The notes: generated by a model from the letters alone, not told the origin. A stretch of DNA of 64,000 bases from Bacillota bacterium (GCA_023392515.1 JAEVYX010000042.1:54607-118606), one strand, 5' to 3'. Counted from the stretch's first letter, positions 26,318 through 35,155 are shown. Made by a program: numbers and translations.

Positions 26318-28153
26318 TTAGGCATCTATGCCCTGCAATATGGCCCGGCCCTGTTCATCCTCAAACTGATTGGTATATAACTGATAGTAATAGCCCTTCT
26401 TTACAATCAACTGGGGATGGGTGCCGTCCTCAATCACCTTGCCGTCCTGTATGACCAGAATGCGGTCGGCAGCCCGGACAGTAGACAAGCGATGCGCGAT
26501 GATAAAGCTTGTCCGGCCTTTCAGCATCTCCTGAATGGCTTGCTGGATGATTTGCTCGGTTTCCGTGTCTACTGAAGAGGTGGCTTCATCCAATACGAAG
26601 ATTGCCGGATTGGCTAGAATAGCCCGGGCAAAAGAAATCAATTGCTTTTCACCGGTGGACAGGCGATTGCCGCCTTCGCCCACGTCTGTATCATAGCCCT
26701 TCTCCAACCGCAAGATAAAGGATTCCGCGTTTACCAAACGGGCTGCCTGACAGATTTCTTCCTCCGTGGCATCCATTTTTCCATAGCGGATGTTGTCGCG
26801 GATGGTTCCGCTGAAAAGATGGGGCTGCTGCAGTACGTATCCCAGATGGCTTTGCAGCCAAAGTTGGCTGCGCTTGCGATAATCTACGCCATCGATGAGT
26901 ATATCGCCGGCTGTAGGCTCATAAAAACGACAGATCAAGTTAACAATGGTGCTTTTTCCGCTTCCCGTTTCGCCAACCAGAGCGATGGTTTGCCCTGCCT
27001 TAACCGTCAAATCAAAGTTTTCCAGCACCTTTTCACCGTTCTTATACCGGAACGAAACGTTCTGAAAATCGATATCGCCTCGAAGAGGCGGCCAGTTCTC
27101 CTTCTTTGGATGGAAATTGTCGCCAAAAGTCTCCACCACTTCAGGGGTATCTACAATGTCCGGTTCCGTTTCAAGCAGCGTAACCACCCGTTCGGCTGCA
27201 GCCTGTGCGCTTTGCAATTCTGCAAAGATCCTTGCAATATCCCGCACCGGCTGAAAAAATTGAATGGTATAGTTGATAAACACCTGCACCGTGCCCAGGG
27301 TCATGGCACCGGTGAAAATGTCATATCCGCCCTTCCATAGCGCATAAGCGGTGGCGAGGGAACCAAGAGACACCACGATAGGCAGGAACAATGCGGACAG
27401 GGATGCTGCCCGGACGGAACTGCGCCGCATTTCGCCGGTGAGCACTTGGAATTCCTCAATGTTCAGCTCTTCGCGCACCAGCGTCTTTGTGGTTTTTGCC
27501 CCCATGATCCCCTCATTAAAGGCTCCGGTGATTTGACTGTTGGTTTTGCGGACGATGCGGTAGGCTGACAATATCCTTTTTTGAAAAAACCAGCTTATAG
27601 CCGCCAATGGAGGAAGAACCAGCATTATGACCAATGCAAGCTTCCAGTTGAGTAAAAACATTTGTATGCTGCACAAGACAAGAAATGCCGCGCCCCAGGC
27701 TAAATCCAATAGCGACCAGCCGATTGTGTCGGCCAGACGCTGGGTATCGGAGGTCATCCGAGTCATCAAATATCCGACAGGCATGGTATCGTAATAGGAA
27801 AAGGGAAGCTCCTGTAATTTTTGAAAACCCATCTTGCGTATGGTATAGCTTACACCCATTTCTACCTTGCCGCAGTTGATCAGGAAAATATAGATGGAGA
27901 GAACCTGCGTTACGAGAATGCCAAGGTATAGGATAATGAAGCTGTGAAGTCCCTGCGTCTTTTGGCCAATGATAAATGTATCAATGGCATATCCGGTAAG
28001 CCTGGGAAGGATTACGTCAATAGCTGCACAAACAGTCATGAATGCGGCAATGATGTACAGGTTTTTATGGAAAGGCTTGGCATAGTGCAATAGCTTTTTC
28101 CATAAGGAAAGGTCAAACCTGCGAGTGTAATCCGTTTCGTCATAATGCTGCAA
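26318..28153 (-). CDS. ABC exporter half-transporter (second subunit)
   Basis: Permease-ATPase fusion of 611 residues. An ABC_membrane domain of six helices (about 30-320) is followed by a nucleotide-binding domain with Walker A VGETGSGKST, Q-loop GYVLQQPHLFSGTIRDN, signature LSTGEKQLISFARA (the common GGQ is TGE) and Walker B IFVLDEATSSVD. Start is a TTG at 28153 with AGGTGAG just upstream, one base after the partner stop, so the two halves are coupled and probably form a heterodimer. Multidrug export is the usual role of such pairs, but lipid or peptide export is possible. Confidence 0.9.
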   Translation of the reverse strand: MQHYDETDYTRRFDLSLWKKLLHYAKPFHKNLYIIAAFMTVCAAIDVILPRLTGYAIDTFIIGQKTQGLHSFIILYLGILVTQVLSIYIFLINCGKVEMGVSYTIRKMGFQKLQELPFSYYDTMPVGYLMTRMTSDTQRLADTIGWSLLDLAWGAAFLVLCSIQMFLLNWKLALVIMLVLPPLAAISWFFQKRILSAYRIVRKTNSQITGAFNEGIMGAKTTKTLVREELNIEEFQVLTGEMRRSSVRAASLSALFLPIVVSLGSLATAYALWKGGYDIFTGAMTLGTVQVFINYTIQFFQPVRDIARIFAELQSAQAAAERVVTLLETEPDIVDTPEVVETFGDNFHPKKENWPPLRGDIDFQNVSFRYKNGEKVLENFDLTVKAGQTIALVGETGSGKSTIVNLICRFYEPTAGDILIDGVDYRKRSQLWLQSHLGYVLQQPHLFSGTIRDNIRYGKMDATEEEICQAARLVNAESFILRLEKGYDTDVGEGGNRLSTGEKQLISFARAILANPAIFVLDEATSSVDTETEQIIQQAIQEMLKGRTSFIIAHRLSTVRAADRILVIQDGKVIEDGTHPQLIVKKGYYYQLYTNQFEDEQGRAILQGIDA

Positions 28154-28154
28154 G

Positions 28155-29984
28155 CTAGCTCACCTCGGCTTTCACTTTGGCTTGGCTTAGGTGCATTTCC
28201 TCTTCCAAATCGTTTTGAATGTGATAAATGCGTTGATAAAGGCCTGGCCGGCTGGCCAATTCCTGGTGAATTCCCTGATCGACAATGTGGCCCTGATCCA
28301 GAACCAGTATATAATCCGCCTCGCTTAACGTTGTAATCCTGTGGCTAATGATGATGGTCGTGGTCTGTGCCGGTCGATGTTTGAGTGCGGAGCGGATTTG
28401 AGCGTCGGTTTCCGTATCAACCGCAGACAGGGAATCGTCGAAAATCAGCACATCGCTGTTTTTGAGCAACGTGCGGGCAATAGCGATGCGCTGCTTTTGG
28501 CCGCCGGATAGGGTAACACCCCGCTCGCCTACCAAAGTGTCATAGCCCTGTTCGCTTTGGACAATAAAATCATGGGCATGTGCGATATGGGTTGCCTTCA
28601 TGATGTCATCCTCTTCGGGGCTACGCAGCGCGATGCCTACGTTTTCCCTGATGGTTTTGCTATACAAGAAAGGTTCCTGAAGCACAAGACCGATCCGGCT
28701 GCGTAAATATTTCCGGTCGATTTTATCGATGGGAATGCCCCCAATGGTGATTAAGCCTTCCTTAGGCGTGAAGAGCCTTTGAAGCAAGTGGACGATCGTA
28801 CTTTTTCCGCTGCCTGTGCTGCCCAGAATGGCTACAGTTTTTCCGGCAGGAATGGTGAAGGAAAGATGGTCCAAAATTGGACGTGATTCATCATAGGAAA
28901 AGCACACGTTGTCAAACACGATATCTCCTGAAAGGGCCGGCTGCAGCGCATCCGGTTCGGGGGCCTCGGCGGGCGTATTCAATATTTCTGATATACGCTG
29001 CATGGATACCCCGCTCTTGCCCGCGTCGCTGAGAATGCGGCCAAGCTGCCTGACGGGAAAGAGAAGCATTCCCACATAGGTTGTAAATACAATCAGCGTA
29101 CCTACGGTAATTTTGCCTTCAATGGCATACCAGACGCACATGAGCAAAGTGATCATGCTTTGCAGCAGACTCAAAGCATCCCCGGAACTCCAGTAGGCAG
29201 CCAACAGCTCAATCAATTTGTAAGTTTTCTTTCGAAAATCGCTGCTTACCGCATCAAACTTTTCTACCTCGTATTGCTGGCGTCCAAAAGCGCGCACCAC
29301 CCGCATCCCCGTAAGATTTTCCTGGAGAACGGCACTCATGCGCCCTTCGCTCTCATCACTATAGCGAAAATGCCTGGTAATCATTTTGAAAAACAGATAG
29401 GCTGTTGCAAAGAGAATCGGGATCATGATCATGCTGTAGAGGGTGAGCTCGACATTTCTGCTGAAAAGGATGGTTAAAGAAATAGCGAGCATAAGCAGGG
29501 TGTTTACCACCTCAACCAACTGCATGGATAAAAACCTGCGAACAGTATCCACGTCACTGGTGCAGCGCTGAATCAAGTCGCCTGTCTCGGCCTTTACGTG
29601 ATAGGCGAAGGGCAGGTGCTGCAGGTGTGAATACAAGCGGTCACGAAGCGACAAGGCTATGTTTTCACTGGCTACAGCCGACCAACGGCCCTTGTAATAA
29701 GTAAATACGCCGTTCATTATGTTCAGCAGAACAAGAAAAGCGCCAATCACCCACAAGTTGTGAATAAGATAATCCCGGCCGCCAAAGATGTAAATCCACC
29801 CTTTCAGTACCCCGGGAAGTGAGGAGGGGGCGGAGCCCAGGATACTGTCAATTGTTTCAGCTAAAATCAATGGGGTAATAAACCCAATCAGCACTGAAAA
29901 GACGGTACAAATGACAGCACCAAGATATGTCCATTTGTTTTTTACCACCAAGTCAATCAGCAAGGTGGTGCGAATACGATTCAT
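28155..29984 (-). CDS. ABC exporter half-transporter (first subunit)
   Basis: Permease-ATPase fusion of about 609 residues: six helices, then Walker A LGSTGSGKST, Q-loop GLVLQEPFLYSKTIREN, signature LSGGQKQRIAIART, and Walker B VLIFDDSLSAVD. The residue after the Walker B Asp is Asp, not the catalytic Glu, which is typical of the degenerate site of heterodimeric exporters (LmrCD/BmrCD class). The partner carries the intact LDEA. Start at 29984 with GAAAGGAG eight bases upstream. The approximately 200-base leader is structured and described separately. Confidence 0.91.
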   Translation of the reverse strand: MNRIRTTLLIDLVVKNKWTYLGAVICTVFSVLIGFITPLILAETIDSILGSAPSSLPGVLKGWIYIFGGRDYLIHNLWVIGAFLVLLNIMNGVFTYYKGRWSAVASENIALSLRDRLYSHLQHLPFAYHVKAETGDLIQRCTSDVDTVRRFLSMQLVEVVNTLLMLAISLTILFSRNVELTLYSMIMIPILFATAYLFFKMITRHFRYSDESEGRMSAVLQENLTGMRVVRAFGRQQYEVEKFDAVSSDFRKKTYKLIELLAAYWSSGDALSLLQSMITLLMCVWYAIEGKITVGTLIVFTTYVGMLLFPVRQLGRILSDAGKSGVSMQRISEILNTPAEAPEPDALQPALSGDIVFDNVCFSYDESRPILDHLSFTIPAGKTVAILGSTGSGKSTIVHLLQRLFTPKEGLITIGGIPIDKIDRKYLRSRIGLVLQEPFLYSKTIRENVGIALRSPEEDDIMKATHIAHAHDFIVQSEQGYDTLVGERGVTLSGGQKQRIAIARTLLKNSDVLIFDDSLSAVDTETDAQIRSALKHRPAQTTTIIISHRITTLSEADYILVLDQGHIVDQGIHQELASRPGLYQRIYHIQNDLEEEMHLSQAKVKAEVS

Positions 29985-30027
29985 AAGAGCGGCTCCTTTC
30001 GGGAATACGCATAAAAAGGCCATCGGC

Positions 30028-30057
30028 TCATGCGTGGCCGACGGCGCCATTACGCAT
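30028..30057 (-). CDS. Possible leader mini-ORF 2 (MRNGAVGHA)
   Basis: Nine codons plus stop on the exporter leader, in the same frame as mini-ORF 1 and beginning with the same ATGCGTAA sequence that ends mini-ORF 1. Its stop codon falls in the loop of a nine-base stem (30019-30027 with 30037-30045). No clear ribosome binding site; it may exist only as an RNA element. Confidence 0.25.
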   Translation of the reverse strand: MRNGAVGHA

Positions 30058-30078
30058 CGTAAGAAAGGCGAGAATTGC

Positions 30079-30108
30079 TTAGTTACGCATAAAGGTGATG
30101 GAGGCCAT
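30079..30108 (-). CDS. Possible leader peptide (MASITFMRN) of the ABC exporter operon
   Basis: Nine codons plus TAA, preceded by CAGGA nine bases upstream and lying about 80 bases after the inferred transcription start. The start codon overlaps an ACGCAT segment and the last sense codons contain ATGCGT, so a ribosome here would mask one arm of each alternative hairpin. This is the layout of translational attenuators such as ermC; that it works this way is inference. Confidence 0.4.
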   Translation of the reverse strand: MASITFMRN

Positions 30109-30194
30109 GCGTTTATCCTGGAAATATTCTGCCAGATACAAGGCGCATATCATTCTGTGACCATATGGATGGAAATACTTTATTTGCAAAAATT

Positions 30195-30224
30195 AGTATA
30201 CAAGAATTGCTGTGAAAAAGTCAA
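30195..30224 (-). promoter_or_regulatory. Promoter of ABC exporter operon
   Basis: Minus-strand TTGACT (30219-30224), 18-base spacer, TATACT (30195-30200). It predicts a leader of about 200 bases before the start at 29984. Confidence 0.6.
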
Positions 30225-30480
30225 TTGTTTTTTGGAAAGTTACAGAAAAAACGGTAAACGAAATACAAATAGTAAGTCATGGATTTTAAACCATGTAGTA
30301 GACTTTTCCAATACTTTTTATGTGATAATGAATTATGTTTTACGAAAGAGAGTGAACTTAAGTGCCCGCCAATTCACACTTCGCATAGTATTGTTCAAAT
30401 CATCAAAACTTTTACAATGCCAAAGACGGAATTTGCTAACCAAAGTCGAATCCAGATATTATTTAAAGCATAAATGAAAA

Positions 30481-30522
30481 AATGAGCCCATGCTTGATTG
30501 CGTTTTTAGGCATGGGCTCATT
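30481..30522 (-). terminator. Terminator of the larA operon
   Basis: AATGAGCCCATGC pairs perfectly with GCATGGGCTCATT; on the minus strand a T-rich tract follows. It lies nine bases past the larA-like stop codon. Confidence 0.8.
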
Positions 30523-30530
30523 GCCGTTGG

Positions 30531-31814
30531 CTATCGCACGATAACCTCTGTACCGTTGGGTATGACCACAATAGAGGCATCTTGTCCGATCCAGCCGCGG
30601 GCAATATCCAAAGCATCATCAAGGCTGGAAGCATACGTCATGTGCATCTGCTGAATAAGGCGTTCATTTTCAGGACGGGTAACAAATATGCACCTGGCCT
30701 TTTTTAGAATCCTGGCCAGAATCTGTGCTTCCCATTGGTCCGAAAGGGTATTTTCCGGCGGGATGGATGCTATTTTGTTTGCGACTTCTTCGGGGCCTTC
30801 CGCAGAGGCAAACCATTGATAAAAGTCCTCGCCGCCATGTCCGCATTCGCAGGCGGCAGCTATAATGATTACACCGCCGGGACGGACACAGGCCGCTCCC
30901 GCACTCATCCCTTTGACTGCCTGATAGACATTTTGGTCCAGGGGGTGGCCTCCGTTGGAAGTGATGACGATGTCTCCCTCTGCCTTCGTAACTTGATTGT
31001 GGTGAAGGCAGTCATGGCATCCCGCTTCGTGGGCCTGTTCGGGGTTTCCCGCATAGGCGGCGATGATCTGCTTCCGGCTGTTGATCCGGACGTTGAGAAT
31101 AAAGGTGAGATTTGCTGCCTTTGCCGCATGGCACATGTCCCTGTGCAGCGGATTTCCATCCAGGCTGCCCTGGGTAGCAAGGGGGTTGCTGATGAAACCT
31201 GCGTTGTGGTTATATAGAATTGTCCTGTGGGAAGCGATTCCGGGCAGAATGCTTTTTCGTCCTCCGGAGAAGCCCGCAAAGAAATGAGGCTCAATAAACC
31301 CTTCGGAGACAATCAAATCCGCCCAATCCACAAGGCTGTTCAGCCATAGTTCACCGCCGGAGGGGAGGATGCCTTTGAATACCATGTCCTCATCCTTGCG
31401 GGATATATGGTTAAGAATGATTTCATTTTGTGCAATTTCCTTGCCGAATTTTACATCCATTTCCTCCGGTGTGGTGGGACGGTGCATGCCTGTGGCTAGC
31501 AGAATCCGTATGTCGGCACCGGGATTTCCACGGCGGATTTCAGACAGCAACAGCGGCATGGTAATTCGGCTGGGTACGGGCCTTGTATGGTCGCTGGTGA
31601 TGACCAATACTTTCTTCTTTCCCATAGCCAAATCTTGAAGGCGCGGGCTTTCGATGGGGTGACAAAGAGCGTTCATCACTGTTTCCGATTGTTGCTCATC
31701 CGTTGGAGAAGCTGCATCATCTGCAGGGGGAACAAGCACCGCTTTTAAGTGCTTTTCTTCCACTTCCAGGGGCAGGGTATCAAGACCGTAAGGAATGCGA
31801 AAAGGTATTTTCAT
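30531..31814 (-). CDS. larA: LarA-family nickel-pincer racemase/epimerase
   Basis: About 427 residues, matching lactate racemase LarA. Enzymes of this family move hydride at the carbon next to a carboxylate using a nickel-pincer cofactor; besides lactate, relatives act on malate and sugar acids. Visible active-site pattern: SDHTRP with Arg78, GMHR with His111, PHFFAGFSGGRK with His177 and Lys187, and YNHN with His203. These fall at the spacing of the catalytic and nickel ligands known for LarA of Lactobacillus plantarum. The start at 31814 has GGAGGG nine bases upstream. Last gene of a sugar operon, so a sugar-acid substrate is more likely than lactate (inference). The cofactor genes larB, larC and larE are not in the window. 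Confidence 0.88.
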   Translation of the reverse strand: MKIPFRIPYGLDTLPLEVEEKHLKAVLVPPADDAASPTDEQQSETVMNALCHPIESPRLQDLAMGKKKVLVITSDHTRPVPSRITMPLLLSEIRRGNPGADIRILLATGMHRPTTPEEMDVKFGKEIAQNEIILNHISRKDEDMVFKGILPSGGELWLNSLVDWADLIVSEGFIEPHFFAGFSGGRKSILPGIASHRTILYNHNAGFISNPLATQGSLDGNPLHRDMCHAAKAANLTFILNVRINSRKQIIAAYAGNPEQAHEAGCHDCLHHNQVTKAEGDIVITSNGGHPLDQNVYQAVKGMSAGAACVRPGGVIIIAAACECGHGGEDFYQWFASAEGPEEVANKIASIPPENTLSDQWEAQILARILKKARCIFVTRPENERLIQQMHMTYASSLDDALDIARGWIGQDASIVVIPNGTEVIVR

Positions 31815-31877
31815 GATGAAACCCTCCGGAAAGACAAATTGTGAGGCAGCGATCGCAAGGGTCAATCAAAATGCGCT

Positions 31878-32867
31878 TTACAAGCTGCCTGAATCGATAA
31901 AAAGTCTATTTGTCAGGCACCAATTATCGCCGGGGCTTAGCGCCTGAAAGCCGCTTCTTAATGCGGGCAAGGGCGAATTGGGTGCATCCACCTGCCAGGT
32001 TTGAGGTTCCGGGCAGACAAACCCGCTGTTTCCGCCGCCGTTCCATAACATAAGGAAGGAGAAGCTTTTATCAGGAATATAGTGGACTGCCGCTCCGGTA
32101 GGTGCGTGGGTGAGCGCGATTTCGCCTGTCCGCCCGCCAAAATGATGGGAGAGGGGGCTCCCTGCGGGAATCAGCCTGCCCTCGCGTAAAGCCTGCCCGG
32201 CGGCGCTGTCTTTTGGCGTTTCGCCGGTGGGAATGATGCTGTTAGAATCTAGACAGATCTGCTCGCAGACAAAGGCTTTGAGGCGGTAATCCTCACCGGC
32301 GGTATTCGGCACGAACGGCAACTGAAACGTGGTATGAAAGCCAAGACCTGCAGGCATGTCCTGCTGGCTGTTGTTTTGCAATGCCAGCGTTTGCATAAGG
32401 CCGGATGCGCTGAGATGATAGCTTATGCTGATGCTGAAAGCATGAGGGAAGGAAAGATAGGGAGACTGCTCGTGAAAGGAGACCGAAAACTCGGACCGCA
32501 CGCCATCCGATTCTATGCTTGACTTTGTCAGTAAAAAAGGCGTGGAGCTGAGAAAACCGTGAATATGATGCCCTCTCGCAGGTTCGTTAATGGGAAAGCG
32601 GTATACTCTTCCCTGAAATGTAAAAACACCGCCCTGAATGCGGTTGGGCGGAAACAAAAGCGGCATGCCATAGACATTGGGCTGGCTATGAAACGTATCA
32701 AGGTCGGGCGGCGTCCGAAGCACGTTCATGCCGTTGCGGGAAAAACGGATGCAGTTTGCGCCCATATCCGTACAGATATCCGCTTCATAGGAACCATAGA
32801 CGAGACGCACAACAGGCATGCCGTTGTGCGCCGCTTTTATGATGCTTTGCTTGAAATCACACTTCAT
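31878..32867 (-). CDS. Aldose 1-epimerase-like (galactose mutarotase fold)
   Basis: About 329 residues. The mutarotase features are GMPLLFPPNRIQGGVFTFQGRVY (the N-R-I/P-N-R type loop), HHIHGFLSS with the catalytic His region and, at the end, FVCPEPQTWQVDAPNS with the usual catalytic Glu. It speeds interconversion of sugar anomers or a related keto sugar. The ATG at 32867 overlaps the isomerase stop by 11 bases, so the two are coupled; an in-frame TTG at 32876 is an alternative. The substrate is probably the product of the isomerase. Confidence 0.82.
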   Translation of the reverse strand: MKCDFKQSIIKAAHNGMPVVRLVYGSYEADICTDMGANCIRFSRNGMNVLRTPPDLDTFHSQPNVYGMPLLFPPNRIQGGVFTFQGRVYRFPINEPARGHHIHGFLSSTPFLLTKSSIESDGVRSEFSVSFHEQSPYLSFPHAFSISISYHLSASGLMQTLALQNNSQQDMPAGLGFHTTFQLPFVPNTAGEDYRLKAFVCEQICLDSNSIIPTGETPKDSAAGQALREGRLIPAGSPLSHHFGGRTGEIALTHAPTGAAVHYIPDKSFSFLMLWNGGGNSGFVCPEPQTWQVDAPNSPLPALRSGFQALSPGDNWCLTNRLFIDSGSL

Positions 32868-34284
32868 AAAAATCAAACCCCATCATTCGTGCAAAGGATG
32901 CAAGCGTTTGAATGTGATTGCCATCCGCGATGGCATAATGCTGGGTAACCCCGATGTCCATCAGGCTTTGGAAAAATGCGATAGGGTCTTTCCGTGGCCT
33001 GAATAGCCCGTGGGTATATCCCGCCAGATGGCGCGGGCAGGGAAGGGCGTCCACTACCGTGCAAACTAGTTTGAACCGGCCGTTGCATTGGGAAATATGC
33101 AGCATCGTCTTCTCGCCTTCAGAGATCACGTGCCAGGCGAACGGCGCGCCGGCGTGCTTGTAATCTGAGCGGGCAAAGCGTTCGTCCCGGGATAGAACCG
33201 TTTTTCCCCGAGGATCAGTGTAGTCATTGGGCCCGGCATGCCCTCCCGCAAAGGTGCCACTTTTTATATCAATATGGAAAGGTTCGACAAACGGCACATG
33301 AAGTCCTGTCAAATGGCGCAAAACATATACAGCCAGCGCACCGCCGATATCACCTTCCGGCACAACGGAAATGTCTTCAGTACCGGGGCAGGGCGTAAAG
33401 CCGGGCCGCAAGCCGATGGTCCGCAAAAGTGTAGCGTCCACATCGTTGAGAACCAGCATGGAAACCCCTGCATCCCGGCACATTTTTTCCAAGGCCATGG
33501 AAGCGGCGACGGATGCATTCATTTTTTCGGGGATAATGGTGCCGTCATTATCGTAGGCTTTCATAATGCGACGTACGTTTTCCTCTACTTCTTCATCTGG
33601 CAGACCGTCGATGGTTTCCTGCAAAGCGGCAACGGATAAAAACCGCAATTCGGGCCCGACTTTTATAAATAGGTCATACACATCCACATAGGTGGACCAC
33701 ATTACTTCATTAAGAGAGGGGAGAAGGCCAAAGGTATCCTGGGATAACGCTGTGCGCAGATGTGCAGCCTTTGAAAAGCAGGCGCAGGTGTGCATTACGG
33801 TATCCAGCGTACCGATGACCCGCTGCATCATAGGCCGGTCAAACCGGGTGGCAGAGCCGGAAGCCTCCAGCATGCCAACCAGAGAACCGGCGGACAGGAA
33901 TTCCACAAACCTGTCCTCGTTCAGAGAATCCTCAAAACCCAACGCGTCCCGCACCAGGGACGCAAACAGAACGGGAACAGGTTTCATATCTCTTAAAAAG
34001 CGAATCCAGGCAAAATCATCCGACCAGGAAAGAAAGCAGGCGAAGACCATATCCACTTCTTCCTGCTCAAAACGGCGGATAGCCTGACGCACATCATCCC
34101 GGGTATAGACTACGCCGGGAAAAATAACATCGGAAAACTGGGAAGCCGCTGCGATAATCCTATTGGCTTCCTTTTCTTTACGCTGATGATACACGCCATG
34201 CGCTGTGCCTTCACCAAGGTTTCTGAAGCGGGGGGTGGTAATAAGCAGCATGCCTATGCGAGGCTTGCGGGCAGAGACCGGCAT
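32857..34284 (-). CDS. L-fucose/L-arabinose isomerase-like protein
   Basis: About 475 residues with the overall shape of the arabinose/fucose isomerase family: an N-terminal Rossmann-like part (RIGMLLITTPRFRNLGEGTAHGVY), the middle VDMVFACFLSWSDDFAWIRFL, and a C-terminal part with EDISVVPEGDIGGALAVYVLRHL and the HIDIKSGTFAGGHAGPNDYTDP block. The metal-binding Glu/Asp/His set could not be assigned by eye. AGAGGTG lies seven bases before the ATG at 34284, and the gene starts 10 bases after the RpiR gene. Aldose-ketose isomerisation is likely; the sugar is unknown. Confidence 0.75.
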   Translation of the reverse strand: MPVSARKPRIGMLLITTPRFRNLGEGTAHGVYHQRKEKEANRIIAAASQFSDVIFPGVVYTRDDVRQAIRRFEQEEVDMVFACFLSWSDDFAWIRFLRDMKPVPVLFASLVRDALGFEDSLNEDRFVEFLSAGSLVGMLEASGSATRFDRPMMQRVIGTLDTVMHTCACFSKAAHLRTALSQDTFGLLPSLNEVMWSTYVDVYDLFIKVGPELRFLSVAALQETIDGLPDEEVEENVRRIMKAYDNDGTIIPEKMNASVAASMALEKMCRDAGVSMLVLNDVDATLLRTIGLRPGFTPCPGTEDISVVPEGDIGGALAVYVLRHLTGLHVPFVEPFHIDIKSGTFAGGHAGPNDYTDPRGKTVLSRDERFARSDYKHAGAPFAWHVISEGEKTMLHISQCNGRFKLVCTVVDALPCPRHLAGYTHGLFRPRKDPIAFFQSLMDIGVTQHYAIADGNHIQTLASFARMMGFDFYEV

Positions 34285-34294
34285 GGAATCACCT

Positions 34295-35155
34295 CTATTG
34301 ATTTTTTCCATTGAACCGTTTGCGGCGGCTGGTAAGACGTGTTTTGTCAAGATAGGGCTTTACTTTGTCATACATGCGGCTGGATACCGCTGTATACAAA
34401 ATATCCACCATCGTCATGTGGCTGATGCGTGAGCCCATGGCACCACTGCGGATCATGGACTCGGAGGAAGAAATATAAAGGCTGATATCCGCAGCTTCAC
34501 TTAACGGGTTTTTTCCATACCTTGTGATGCTCACGGTGGTTGCTCCTGTTTGGTGGGCAATTTCAAATGTTTCAATGGTATCATGGGTTTCGCCGGAATA
34601 GGAGAAGAATACGGCTACATCCCCGGGCCGAAGGCTGGTAGCGGATAGCACCTGCTCGTGGGGGTCGGAGCTTGAGAGTGTAAATTTATTGATGCGCAAA
34701 AATTTGTTGTGCGCGTCATGGGCGGCCAAGCCGGAGCTTCCTACGCCGTAAAAGTCAATGCGGGGCGCAGCGCATAAGGCGGTGACGGCTTTATCCATCT
34801 GCTCCAGGTTCATCAGCGACAAGGTGCCCTCAATGGCCTTCATGTTGCTCATGCAGATGCTGCGTATGATTGCGTCCAGATTGTCCCCCGGCCGGATATC
34901 CTCGTAGGTGATACCATCCTGCTGGGTGGACAAATCTGCGCTTAGTGTTCGCAAAAGCTCCTTAAACCCCGAATAGCCGATGCTTTTGCATAGCCGCACC
35001 ACCGAAGCCGTGCTGGTCTGGCAGGCGTTGGCCACTTCCTCAATGGACATAGCCACCACTTCTTCGGGAAAATCCAAAATGAAGCTTGCAACGCGCTGTT
35101 CCTTTGGGGCAAGAGAATCCATGGCTTCCTTCATACGCAACCGGCAGCCTGTCAT
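34295..35155 (-). CDS. RpiR/MurR-family transcriptional regulator
   Basis: About 286 residues: an N-terminal HTH_6 domain (MSIEEVANACQTSTASVVRLCKSIG as the helix-turn-helix) and a C-terminal SIS sugar-phosphate domain (IDFYGVGSSGLAAHDAHNKFLRI, VFFSYSGETHDTIETFEIAH). The likely ligand is a sugar phosphate made by the pathway. I chose the ATG at 35155 because AAAGGAG lies about nine bases upstream; the ATG at 35176 precedes that site. It is embedded in the operon it probably controls; candidate operators lie at 38036-38053 and 38189-38200. Confidence 0.9.
   Translation of the reverse strand: MTGCRLRMKEAMDSLAPKEQRVASFILDFPEEVVAMSIEEVANACQTSTASVVRLCKSIGYSGFKELLRTLSADLSTQQDGITYEDIRPGDNLDAIIRSICMSNMKAIEGTLSLMNLEQMDKAVTALCAAPRIDFYGVGSSGLAAHDAHNKFLRINKFTLSSSDPHEQVLSATSLRPGDVAVFFSYSGETHDTIETFEIAHQTGATTVSITRYGKNPLSEAADISLYISSSESMIRSGAMGSRISHMTMVDILYTAVSSRMYDKVKPYLDKTRLTSRRKRFNGKNQ

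Larger units (their letters stand above)
30007..30112 (-). promoter_or_regulatory. Candidate attenuator with five ACGCAT/ATGCGT segments
   Basis: In transcript order: ACGCAT (30107-30112), ATGCGT (30085-30090), ATGCGT (30052-30057), ACGCAT (30030-30035), ATGCGT (30007-30012). Segment 1 can pair with 2 or 3, and segment 4 with 3 or 5. Segment 5 ends seven bases before the GAAAGGAG ribosome binding site of the first exporter gene. A competing nine-base stem (30019-30027/30037-30045) puts segment 4 in its loop. Confidence 0.45.
29985..30530. other. Gene-poor gap: exporter leader plus AT-rich stretch
   Basis: 29985-30188 is the transcribed leader of the leftward exporter operon, GC-balanced and full of inverted repeats. 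30190-30480 is clearly more AT-rich than the genes around it and shows no supported gene; frames open here (for example plus 30279-30473) have no ribosome binding site or recognisable sequence. The gap ends with the larA terminator. Confidence 0.7.

Noticed and set aside
30279..30473. 64-codon plus-strand frame in the AT-rich gap
   Set aside because: No ribosome binding site and no recognisable sequence; AT-rich DNA gives such frames by chance here.
29911..30477. 188-codon plus-strand frame over the exporter leader and AT-rich gap
   Set aside because: No ribosome binding site, begins inside the exporter gene on the other strand, and its sequence resembles no protein; composition changes midway.
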